The notes below the pieces were generated by a model. That model searched no databases, was not told the origin of the DNA, and worked only from the letters and a program-made list of their open reading frames with translations. Of a DNA stretch of 10,970 nucleotides, positions 1-6,719 are shown one piece after another. Origin of the DNA: Candidatus Njordarchaeota archaeon (lineage in GTDB: Archaea; Asgardarchaeota; Njordarchaeia; Njordarchaeales; Njordarchaeaceae); the NCBI GenBank assembly GCA_029856615.1, contig JAHKLF010000026.1, positions 1 to 10,970 on the forward strand, in the 5' to 3' direction. Position 1 is the first letter of the stretch. Each line of letters starts with the position of its first letter. Both the position numbers and the translations under genes were made by a program.

Positions 1-1761
1 AATCATCCATATTGGAACAACGATTAACGTTAATAATAGAATTCCAATGATCATTAGAGGGAAACCAACCTTAACTATCTCTCTAAATTTTAGATAACCC
101 GTACTGTAAGCCAACATAGTAGGGGGTGTTCCAATAGGTAATGCAAAATCTGTGCTAGTTGCTATAGCGACAACCAACGCTGGTATGATTGGATTTATAC
201 CAATAGCAGAGCCTATTGGGATAGCTAATGGAAGTAGAATTACTGCTGCAGCAGTGTTGCTTGCAAAAGCGGTTATTATTAAACTCAGAAAACCCAGCAA
301 GATAAGAATCAGAAATGGCTCCCTTATCACTAACATATGAACAACAATCCATTCACTTACGCCGGATAATACTAGCATTTCGCCTAAAACAAGGCCGCCA
401 CCAAATATGAGCAAGGTTTCCCAACTAATTTCCTTGAGATCTTTACTGTCCAATATTCCGAGGGAAAATAATGCGACGGCACTGCATAATGCTATTATCC
501 CAGCAGAGATACCATGTCCTTTCCATCCCCCTATGCTAAATGGTAATTTTTGTGTTATCCACAAACCCACAGTTGCAATCAATATTACTGCTGTCATTTT
601 TTCCTCTTTCTTCACTCTCCCAAGATCTGCAATTTGTATTTTAATAGCGGTTAAATCGAGCAGAATTGCATGTATGCGTTCGGTTTCAATGTCTTTTCTT
701 GGCGGGTATATAATGTATAAGTAAACAAATGATACAAAGAGTAGAAGCAGTGTGAAGGGGACGGATAATATCATCCAGTCTAGAAAACTCATCTCGATCC
801 CAGCAATATCCTCCAGCATTCCAACAGCGAGCGCGTTAGGAGGTGTGCCAATTATAGTTCCCATTCCCCCAACTGTTGCAGAATAAGCAACTCCTAGAAC
901 TAGAAGCTTCCCGTAATTCGAACCTCTTTCCTTTTCGATGGTTTTAAGTAAAGCTAATGAGATCGGAAGCATTAACGCGGCCACTGCTGTGTTAGACATC
1001 CAAAATGAGAGAAAACAAGTTATTAACATTATAATAAGAACGAGTGCTCCGGGTGTCTTAGCCCTTGTAATTAGAGTTAGAGCAATTCTCTTATCCAAAT
1101 CATACTTACGCATAGCTCGGGCGAGCAGAAAACCGCCAAAGAATAAAGCTATGACGGGGTCAAATAATGGAGATAGAGCTTGCTTAGGGGTCAAAATACC
1201 AGATAAAACTGCAATAACGGGAACTAATAAAGCAGAAGCAACTAGTGGAATTATTTCCGATAGCCATAAGAAAGCAATGATAAGTAATGTTATTATTGCA
1301 ATTCTTGATCTATATCGTATAGCGAATCTAAACACTATTTGCTCACCATATGATAATATCAGAGCTTTCTCCTTGTTTCCATTCGGCAGGATCACAATAC
1401 CTCGAATCATAGTTGGCTTTATGAGCAAAGGTTCGCCGTTAACGTAGATTACTACCTCGAAATCGGCTTTACTACCAGGTTCTAGCGGGTATTCATTATA
1501 CCCATAAGCTAAGATAGTAATGTTGATTTTTTGATCTCCAGTAAGGTGTGAAGTATTTTTAAAGGAGACAAGCTTTTGGTCTAAATCCTCGGGGGAAACT
1601 ACTCGAAAATGAAAGACTAATTTAATTTCGAAATCGTCCTTAACTTTGGCGGATACTATACCTTTATATCTACCTAGTTGATGGTCAGGTGGTGAGAATA
1701 ATAGTCCAATAAGAATGAGGATAGGTATGATGATAGATAATACTAATATTTTTCTTTCCAA
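1..1761 (-). CDS. DASS/SLC13-family anion transporter with N-terminal soluble domain (3' end cut by window edge)
   Basis: The frame is open for 587 codons from a TTG start at 1761 to the left edge, so the C-terminus lies outside. The transport part starts near residue 152 and shows the two family repeats: SNTAVAALMLPI (256-267) with GTIIGTPPNA (301-310), then SNTAAAVILLPLA (501-513) with ALPIGTPPTM (540-549). In DASS/SLC13 proteins the paired SNT and TPP loops bind sodium and the carboxylate or sulfate substrate, so a secondary transporter of dicarboxylates, sulfate or a similar anion in the cell membrane is likely; the substrate cannot be read. Residues 5-22 form a membrane anchor, followed by about 125 residues of beta-rich soluble sequence before the first transport helix, which is not usual for the family. 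The TTG has AGGTG six bases upstream. An in-frame GTG at 1770, directly after a stop codon, would suit a leaderless transcript. Confidence 0.9.
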   Translation of the reverse strand, partial: MERKILVLSIIIPILILIGLLFSPPDHQLGRYKGIVSAKVKDDFEIKLVFHFRVVSPEDLDQKLVSFKNTSHLTGDQKINITILAYGYNEYPLEPGSKADFEVVIYVNGEPLLIKPTMIRGIVILPNGNKEKALILSYGEQIVFRFAIRYRSRIAIITLLIIAFLWLSEIIPLVASALLVPVIAVLSGILTPKQALSPLFDPVIALFFGGFLLARAMRKYDLDKRIALTLITRAKTPGALVLIIMLITCFLSFWMSNTAVAALMLPISLALLKTIEKERGSNYGKLLVLGVAYSATVGGMGTIIGTPPNALAVGMLEDIAGIEMSFLDWMILSVPFTLLLLFVSFVYLYIIYPPRKDIETERIHAILLDLTAIKIQIADLGRVKKEEKMTAVILIATVGLWITQKLPFSIGGWKGHGISAGIIALCSAVALFSLGILDSKDLKEISWETLLIFGGGLVLGEMLVLSGVSEWIVVHMLVIREPFLILILLGFLSLIITAFASNTAAAVILLPLAIPIGSAIGINPIIPALVVAIATSTDFALPIGTPPTMLAYSTGYLKFREIVKVGFPLMIIGILLLTLIVVPIWMI

Positions 1762-1787
1762 GATAAGCACCTATTTGGCGTTAGAAA

Positions 1788-1799
1788 GATTATATAGAT
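1788..1799 (-). promoter_or_regulatory. Possible TATA box of the anion transporter gene
   Basis: Read on the minus strand this is ATCTATATAATC, an archaeal TATA-like element. A transcription start about 26 bases downstream would fall near 1767, giving a very short leader or none before the start codon at 1761 or 1770. Confidence 0.4.
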
Positions 1800-2120
1800 A
1801 ACGTTCCAGGATCATTATATAACTCCTACTGTAGCGTCTATGAATATAATGTTCTTATACATACTTACAGTATAATATATACATATATGGGCTATAATAT
1901 GTATGTTACTGCTACTTAGTAACTCATAATTCGGGCGAGATGATAGGAGAAGGCGCAAAGAATGAATTTAAGCAAAATATTCCGCATTCCTCACATATAT
2001 AAATCCTCATTAATAGACATGTTATATATCCTATTCATTTTTCTGCAAAGTTTCTGTGTATAAAGCGTATGATGTAATCTTAGGGCTCTTAAAGTCCACA
2101 TAATGCTTTATTAGAGTAAA
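1800..2120. other. Intergenic region between divergent genes, no gene seen
   Basis: This A+T-rich stretch separates the minus-strand transporter from the plus-strand block. No convincing coding frame, tRNA or C/D box RNA was found on either strand. Visible structure is limited. Two related direct repeats with core TATAATAT start at 1871 and 1893. A perfect inverted repeat, GTTACT and AGTAAC around a 7-base spacer, lies at 1905-1923. A TATA-like ACATATATAAATCC lies near 1993-2006. These could be regulatory sites for either neighbour. Confidence 0.5.
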
Positions 2121-2121
2121 A

Positions 2122-2132
2122 TTTTAATATAA
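2122..2132 (+). promoter_or_regulatory. Possible TATA box of the plus-strand block
   Basis: TTTTAATATAA is a good archaeal TATA match. Counting about 26 bases on puts transcription start near 2153, just upstream of the GAGGGGG ribosome site that precedes the ATG at 2177. This supports the ATG over the upstream TTG at 2144 as the start of the first gene. Confidence 0.45.
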
Positions 2133-2176
2133 TTTGAGGAATTTTGTCTCATGAAAATGGTGACGAGGGGGCGCAA

Positions 2177-2371
2177 ATGCTCTCCGATGAGAATGCTTTT
2201 AGAACAAGGCTAGATGAGTATAAGGAGTATCATGAGGGAAGCAGTAGAGACGAATTAATTCTTAGATCGAGAAATATTGGAGTAGAAGAATTAAGAAATG
2301 TAGTAATAATGCGCTTCAGAGAGCTTGACCAGAAAATAATTACGGAGTTTAGGAACTTAATTATCCACTAG
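2177..2371 (+). CDS. Small acidic helical protein of unknown function
   Basis: A 64-residue protein that I do not recognise. The ATG at 2177 is preceded at good distance by GAGGGGG (2164-2170). The same frame could also begin at a TTG at 2144 (75 residues), but its GAGGA lies only three bases away, which is too close. The sequence is rich in Glu, Asp and Arg, has no membrane segment and no cysteines, and looks helical, with a central GVEELRNVVIMRF stretch. It leads a same-strand block with the membrane longin protein (109 bp gap) and the SIS enzyme, so it may be an accessory to that unit, but nothing in it shows a function. It could also be a spurious frame; the ribosome site and promoter spacing argue mildly that it is real. 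Confidence 0.5.
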   Translation: MLSDENAFRTRLDEYKEYHEGSSRDELILRSRNIGVEELRNVVIMRFRELDQKIITEFRNLIIH

Positions 2372-2463
2372 ATCGTTTCTCTGGAGGGGATCAGGATATT
2401 TGAGCTCATAAGTAATTTTAATCAAACTAAGTGTTCAAGATGAGACTATCCAAAGGCTATAGA

Positions 2464-2472
2464 GGGGGAGGG
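2464..2472 (+). promoter_or_regulatory. Strong ribosome binding site for the membrane longin gene
   Basis: GGGGGAGGG lies eight bases before the ATG at 2481. This purine block is longer and richer in G than the other ribosome sites in the window and fixes the start of the downstream gene. Confidence 0.65.
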
Positions 2473-2480
2473 CATTTTAG

Positions 2481-3566
2481 ATGACATACATATATTTAGT
2501 CTTAGAATTATCCGCATGGGTTATAATATTATCCACTATAATATTCTCTTGGGTTCTCCTGAAAGGATTAAAGGTACTTAGAATACGGCAATTCTTCCTA
2601 CTTTTACTATTCGCCATAACCTTTTGCTTAATTGGGATAATTCAAATCATAATGTTATATATCGGAGTAGGAGATCTAGCAATTGTTCTCTTTAAAGTAT
2701 CTCGCATATTATTCTTAGTACCACTTATTTGTCTAATAATTTATCTAGATAGTGTCTGGCGCCCCCAAATGAGTTTAGGAGTGACTGTAATAATTATAAT
2801 CTCTTTTATCTTTAAAGTGGCATATGTAGTTATAAGTCCTGTGGAATATATCTTAGTAGAAGGATCAAGAATTTTAGTGTTGCCATTTAATTTTCTACAC
2901 TTAATACCATTTATAATGATATTTGGTTTACTATTTTACGAAATTATAAATACATATCCAGTTGTTAAGGACGCTATTAAGTTAAATATGCTCAATTTAA
3001 TAGCGATCTTTGCCGTTATTATAGCAATTGGAACGGCATTAGAATACTCATACCCACTTTTTAAACCACAAGACATAATCTTAGCATATTTTCAATATGC
3101 TTTATCAGGAATTATATTAAGCACAACGGCACTCATTATGAGAAAAAAAGCATTTAGACGATTAGCCCCCTTTGTAATATATGGGGCTTTTATATCAACT
3201 AAAACAGGCCTTAATATATCTCACAGAGCCTTTGTTGAGCGCTTTAAACCCTTTATACCCATGGCGTCTTCTCTGCTTGCAGCAGTTCTATCCCTGACAG
3301 CAGGTATAGCTGAAAGAGAATTCTCAGACGTATTTCAATTGTACAGAATAGAAAGATTTTCGTTAGTTATTTATTATGGTAAGAAAACAGTTTTTGCGGT
3401 TTTAACTAAGCAAGATAGCAAGATTTTGAGGGAGGTCATTAGATCATTTACTTTCATTTTCGAAACAGAGGCCGGGGAGATTCCACGAACTTTCATTGAT
3501 GATGAAACAATTAAGCTCGGTAACTATATATTAGATAGATTCCAGGAGATGCTCGAGGGGGAATAG
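2481..3566 (+). CDS. Seven-transmembrane protein with C-terminal longin/roadblock-like domain
   Basis: The 361-residue product has two parts. Residues 1-220 form seven hydrophobic segments (about 5-29, 36-60, 65-89, 97-119, 134-157, 168-190, 199-219), a heptahelical layout like that found at the front of membrane sensor proteins. A basic turn, RKKAFRR (221-227), then leads into a cytoplasmic domain at about 230-330. Its order of elements is a first strand ending in TKTGL (240-244), a long small-residue helix (SSLLAAVLSLTAGIAE, 263-278), strands around ERFSLVIYYG and KTVFAVLTK, and a closing helix. This is the pattern of longin/roadblock proteins, which bind or regulate small GTPases, and it recurs in the products starting at 9742 and 10645. 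I infer a membrane sensor or platform passing a signal to a GTPase-like partner. No kinase, phosphatase or cyclase motif is present. The SIS gene follows after 61 bp. Confidence 0.75.
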   Translation: MTYIYLVLELSAWVIILSTIIFSWVLLKGLKVLRIRQFFLLLLFAITFCLIGIIQIIMLYIGVGDLAIVLFKVSRILFLVPLICLIIYLDSVWRPQMSLGVTVIIIISFIFKVAYVVISPVEYILVEGSRILVLPFNFLHLIPFIMIFGLLFYEIINTYPVVKDAIKLNMLNLIAIFAVIIAIGTALEYSYPLFKPQDIILAYFQYALSGIILSTTALIMRKKAFRRLAPFVIYGAFISTKTGLNISHRAFVERFKPFIPMASSLLAAVLSLTAGIAEREFSDVFQLYRIERFSLVIYYGKKTVFAVLTKQDSKILREVIRSFTFIFETEAGEIPRTFIDDETIKLGNYILDRFQEMLEGE

Positions 3567-3627
3567 AATCTCTATTCAATTACAGTGATAGAAATTTTAC
3601 TAAACATTGTAAAGTATAGGGATTAAT

Positions 3628-4713
3628 ATGGTATCAAAATTTTTAATGGAATCTTATAAAGCTATATTTAAACAGCCAGAGGACTTAAAACGAACATTAA
3701 TAGGTATTCAAGGCAAATTAGATCGGTGCGTAAAATACTTAGAGAACGTAAAGAGAATCATACTAATTGGCTGTGGAGATAGTTATTTTGCAGCATTAGC
3801 GGGTATGTATATGTTTGAAGAGATAACTAACATAAAGACGTACGCTGAGAATTCTTATGAATTCCTAACATTCAGAAAAAATCTTGATGATAAGGACCTA
3901 GTAATAGCAATATCAGCATCAGGTAGAACTGCTAAAACAGTAGAAGCAGCACGGTGTGCTAAAGAAAAAGGGGTGAGAGTATTTGCGCTTACAAATACAG
4001 CGAATTCGCCTCTGACAAAATTCGCCGATATTAGTATATATACGGCTGTAGAACGCCCCTATGGACCCCCAACCGCAACGAGTACTGCTGCTATGCTGGC
4101 TATTGCCGCGCTTGCGATGCAGTATTCTCGCGTGAATGGCTTCATTAGTAATGATGTAATCACTACGTTGATTAGAGAGCTTAATGATATTCCCTCAAAA
4201 ATCGGTGAAATGATGAGTTATGTGGATAACATGGTTGATAAAATTATAGAAGTCGTATTAAATACGCGGATTGCATATTTAATTGGCGGAGGACCAAGTT
4301 TTGCGACGGCATTATTTGGTATGGCGAAGTTGAGGGAAGTTTCATGGATGCATAGTATAGCATTCGAAGTCGAGGAGTTCTGTCACTATGGAATGATATC
4401 TATCGATCCTTCTGACACTGTTATATTAATAGCTCCCTCGGGGAAGAATATTAGACGAGTAAAAGAATTGTACAAAGCCTTAAGGAGGATAAAAGCTAAG
4501 ACTATATTGGTTATGGATACAAACTCAAAAAACGAGTTTTCTGGCGATGGACCATCAATTACCATTCCACGAGTGCACGAAATTTTTTCGCCAATAGTAT
4601 TTGTGATTCCTCTCCAATTACTAGCCATTAAACTTGCTATGAAAAGAGGGATGAATGTCAGAGGGTTTAGATATGGTGATATTTTGTCTAAGTTAATAGG
4701 ATATTACGAGTGA
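3628..4713 (+). CDS. SIS-domain sugar-phosphate isomerase/deaminase (GlmS isomerase-like, GlmD- or FrlB-like)
   Basis: This 361-residue soluble protein carries two SIS domains and matches the isomerase half of glucosamine-6-phosphate synthase. The first has GCGDSYFA (48-55) and SASGRTAKT (96-104) for the sugar phosphate. The second has LIGGGPSFATA (218-228), then LREVSW with E237 and EEFCHYG with H253. These align with the catalytic Glu488 and ring-opening His504 of E. coli GlmS. The N-terminal glutaminase domain is absent, and so is the C-terminal PRNLAKSVTVE of GlmS, so it cannot make glucosamine-6-phosphate from glutamine. Known relatives of this form are the archaeal deaminase GlmD, which acts in chitin breakdown, and fructosamine-6-phosphate deglycases (FrlB). 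The usual SGET is SGRT here. The exact substrate is open. The ATG follows AGGGA by five bases and lies 61 bp after the membrane longin gene, so the two may be co-transcribed. Confidence 0.88.
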   Translation: MVSKFLMESYKAIFKQPEDLKRTLIGIQGKLDRCVKYLENVKRIILIGCGDSYFAALAGMYMFEEITNIKTYAENSYEFLTFRKNLDDKDLVIAISASGRTAKTVEAARCAKEKGVRVFALTNTANSPLTKFADISIYTAVERPYGPPTATSTAAMLAIAALAMQYSRVNGFISNDVITTLIRELNDIPSKIGEMMSYVDNMVDKIIEVVLNTRIAYLIGGGPSFATALFGMAKLREVSWMHSIAFEVEEFCHYGMISIDPSDTVILIAPSGKNIRRVKELYKALRRIKAKTILVMDTNSKNEFSGDGPSITIPRVHEIFSPIVFVIPLQLLAIKLAMKRGMNVRGFRYGDILSKLIGYYE

Positions 4714-4715
4714 GG

Positions 4716-4767
4716 TCAGACCTTTCAAGCTTCCACATATTTTATTCGGAACCCGGTCTCTCATCAT
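4716..4767 (-). ncRNA. Weak candidate C/D box sRNA in a convergent gap
   Basis: On the minus strand the gap between the SIS and radical SAM genes reads: C box ATGATGA (4767-4761), 12 bases, a poor D' box CGAA (4748-4745), spacer, a poor C' box ATGTGGA (4738-4732), 12 bases, and D box CTGA (4719-4716). Outer boxes are perfect and both guide intervals are exactly 12 bases, the archaeal standard. Inner boxes are degenerate and no convincing terminal stem flanks the outer boxes, so chance is a real possibility. Confidence 0.3.
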
Positions 4768-4812
4768 CTATAACAAGACTAAACCAAAGAGTAGTTAAAA
4801 AGTTTAAGTTTC

Positions 4813-6438
4813 TCATCTTCTAAATTTTAAGGCAAAACCAGACAAGGCCTCTGTGTACGTCTTCCATGTGAGGGATAATAATAAGGATCTGAATGGATAG
4901 AGCTCCTTAATCGGTGCAAGTATTCTATGATCCTTACGTAAAGGTGATATAAATCCTTCCTCTCGCATTTTAATAGCACTCATTATTCTGTGATAAGTCT
5001 CTTCATCCATAATTCTCTTCCTATATTTGGCATTTAGTAGTATTTTAACAGCAGCATAGGTCGCTCTAGCAATGTCTCTGCACGTCAAATACTCTGTTTT
5101 GTAATTTAGCATATCATACCAAATAGGCTGTAATAGCAATTTTGAATGATACCATAAGGATCTGGAGAATATTTTATAGCCGTATCTCTCTGGATTCTCA
5201 AATGCCAAGCTTCCTGGATCTATGAATGGAGCTAGGGGTGCTATAAATGAATCCACTTTTTTAGAGATTATCTTAGCTGCAAATTTGGCTGTATGGATCG
5301 CCGATTCATATGTTTGTTTAGCTAAGCCTATCATAAAATAAACATCTATTCTCTCGAATTTCATTCGTAAAGCATTCTTTATGAGAGTAATCAATTGGGC
5401 CGTTGTGTAAGGTCTGCCCTGAAAAACCCTGACTTCCGTATCATGGGATTCTGGAGATATTTGAAGTAAGACACGATTCCCTGCTTTTTCATATAATTCA
5501 AGAAGATCTTTTGAAGGGGGTTTAAAGAATTCAAAAATAAGCACATTGTCAACATCTTCCTCGGCGATCTGCCTTAAAATCTCCTTGGCTCTGCCAGTTT
5601 GCTGTAAGTCACCTATAAAGAATATACTCGCTTTAATTCTACTTGTAATTGAGTTAAGTTCCTCTAATATCGCATTAATAGGTTTAATTGCGAGATTTTT
5701 ACGGTTAAAGAATTTTTCGTAGGAGAATTTTGAACCACCGCAAGCAATGCAATTTTGTGTACAGCCTTTAGCAGTAATTATTGAAGTTATGGGTGCGGAC
5801 ATAAAATTAGCGAAGGGGAAGTATTCCATGAAATTATCTCTAGCAGCGCACTTTACAAATGTGCCATAATCAATAGCTTCTAATTTTTCTGGGACGTAAT
5901 TGAAAGAATTTACAATGATCTTTCCGTTTTGTTTCCAAACAAGATTTGGAATTTTTCGCATTTGACCATTGGAATCGATTAACTTATCCATTAATAATCT
6001 CATAGGTTCTTCAGTTGTATCTCCTCGGACTATGTAATCAATATACGGTAACCTAATTAAGCTCTTCCAAAAATAAGTGGCTGAAAGACCACCAAGAATA
6101 ATTGGGGCATCATGAATCTCCTTTAGCTGCCTTGCAATATATAAAGATGAATTGAGGTGCACTAACCAATGCAGATCTATAGCATAAACCTTAGCCTTAA
6201 TATTTTTCAGTGTTTTCATTACATTAAGTCGAGGATTTTGAAGAATTTTCGCTGCTAGATTAACTATTCTAACTCTAAAACCACATTTTTCTAGATGGAC
6301 AAGGAGAGATACAAATCCAATGGGATAACAGTCAAAGATTGGCTGAGACGGAATAACGTCGCTTATTGGTCCGTAATCTCTTGGAACTGTATAAAAATCG
6401 ATGAATGCTGGTGGATGAATGAAGACAATGTCGTGCAA
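4813..6438 (-). CDS. B12-binding domain/radical SAM protein, Ta0216-like family
   Basis: This 541-residue protein has an N-terminal cobalamin-binding-type domain (about 1-160) opening with VFIHPPAFIDFY, then GPISDVIPS and YPIGFVSLLVHLE. The radical SAM core (about 215-430) carries the iron-sulfur motif GCTQNCIACGGS with C226, C230 and C233 in CxxxCxxC spacing. A helical tail of about 110 residues follows. The opening motifs and the CxACGGS cluster are typical of the Ta0216-type B12/radical SAM family of archaea, whose substrate is unknown. Relatives in the wider class do methylations or rearrangements with SAM and cobalamin. The DxHxxG cobalamin-ligand motif is not evident; DLHW at 88-91 sits near the third strand instead. 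The start is TTG, preceded six bases upstream by AGAGGTT. It converges on the SIS gene with a 99-bp gap and has its own likely promoter upstream, so it seems monocistronic. Confidence 0.9.
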   Translation of the reverse strand: MHDIVFIHPPAFIDFYTVPRDYGPISDVIPSQPIFDCYPIGFVSLLVHLEKCGFRVRIVNLAAKILQNPRLNVMKTLKNIKAKVYAIDLHWLVHLNSSLYIARQLKEIHDAPIILGGLSATYFWKSLIRLPYIDYIVRGDTTEEPMRLLMDKLIDSNGQMRKIPNLVWKQNGKIIVNSFNYVPEKLEAIDYGTFVKCAARDNFMEYFPFANFMSAPITSIITAKGCTQNCIACGGSKFSYEKFFNRKNLAIKPINAILEELNSITSRIKASIFFIGDLQQTGRAKEILRQIAEEDVDNVLIFEFFKPPSKDLLELYEKAGNRVLLQISPESHDTEVRVFQGRPYTTAQLITLIKNALRMKFERIDVYFMIGLAKQTYESAIHTAKFAAKIISKKVDSFIAPLAPFIDPGSLAFENPERYGYKIFSRSLWYHSKLLLQPIWYDMLNYKTEYLTCRDIARATYAAVKILLNAKYRKRIMDEETYHRIMSAIKMREEGFISPLRKDHRILAPIKELYPFRSLLLSLTWKTYTEALSGFALKFRR

Positions 6439-6508
6439 AGCTTTAACCTCTGATTACTTCTAGTTGATTCTTAATTTGAGAATACGATGATTAAAAGAAA
6501 AGAAAGAT

Positions 6509-6517
6509 GTATATAAA
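6509..6517 (-). promoter_or_regulatory. Probable TATA box of the B12/radical SAM gene
   Basis: On the minus strand this reads TTTATATAC, the archaeal TATA consensus. Expected transcription start is near 6487, leaving a leader of about 50 bases that includes the AGAGGTT ribosome site before the TTG at 6438. Confidence 0.55.
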
Positions 6518-6570
6518 GAGAAAAACAAGTTTGCCTTTCATAGATGAGCGCTGAATAAGTTAGTTTCTAA

Positions 6571-6594
6571 TTTTTAATTAGCAAAATATAATAA
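6571..6594 (+). promoter_or_regulatory. Possible promoter of the C/D box sRNA
   Basis: Two A+T elements, TTTTTAATTA (6571-6580) and AAAATATAATAA (6583-6594), lie ahead of the sRNA. The first is centred about 26 bases before 6601, where the sRNA stem begins, which is the normal archaeal TATA-to-start distance. Confidence 0.4.
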
Positions 6595-6600
6595 TTGTAT

Positions 6601-6660
6601 ATGGAATGATGTGAGCCCGATAGGCTGATTTTAATGATGAGCAACCAGTTGACTGACCAT
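6601..6660 (+). ncRNA. C/D box guide sRNA (archaeal 2'-O-methylation guide)
   Basis: Elements in order: stem ATGG (6601-6604), C box ATGATGT (6606-6612), guide 6613-6624, D' box CTGA (6625-6628), 5-base spacer, C' box ATGATGA (6634-6640), guide 6641-6652, D box CTGA (6653-6656), stem CCAT (6657-6660). Both guides are exactly 12 bases, the terminal stem pairs perfectly for 4 bp, and only the last base of the C box departs from RTGATGA. In archaea such RNAs assemble with L7Ae, Nop5 and fibrillarin and direct methylation of the target base paired with the fifth guide base before D or D'. That gives U within CCUAUCGGGCUC and C within UCAACUGGUUGC. Whether rRNA or tRNA holds these sites cannot be seen here. 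Flanking genes are both on the other strand, so it has its own transcription unit; a T5 tract at 6703-6707 could end it. Confidence 0.85.
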
Positions 6661-6719
6661 TGAACAAGTAGTAAATCCAATGGGTTTCTGGAGTGTGGGA
6701 GTATTTTTCGGGTGACTAT

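Noticed and set aside
152..1447. Three plus-strand open frames (152-340, 407-724, 938-1447)
   Set aside because: They lie wholly inside the minus-strand transporter, whose frame is uninterrupted and carries clear family motifs. Their translations show no domain.
2151..2213. ATG at 2151 as the start of the small protein
   Set aside because: It is in another frame that ends after about 20 codons.
4386..4628. Minus-strand open frame inside the SIS gene
   Set aside because: It is opposite a conserved catalytic region of the SIS protein and has no independent support.
4745..4762. tRNA T-arm-like string (GGGTTCCGAAT on the minus strand)
   Set aside because: There is no matching acceptor stem, anticodon arm or D arm around it on either strand, so it is not a tRNA.
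6170..6185. DLHW (residues 88-91) of the radical SAM protein as a DxHxxG cobalamin-ligand motif
   Set aside because: The glycine is missing and the position corresponds to a later strand than the ligand loop, so base-off cobalamin binding through this histidine cannot be claimed.
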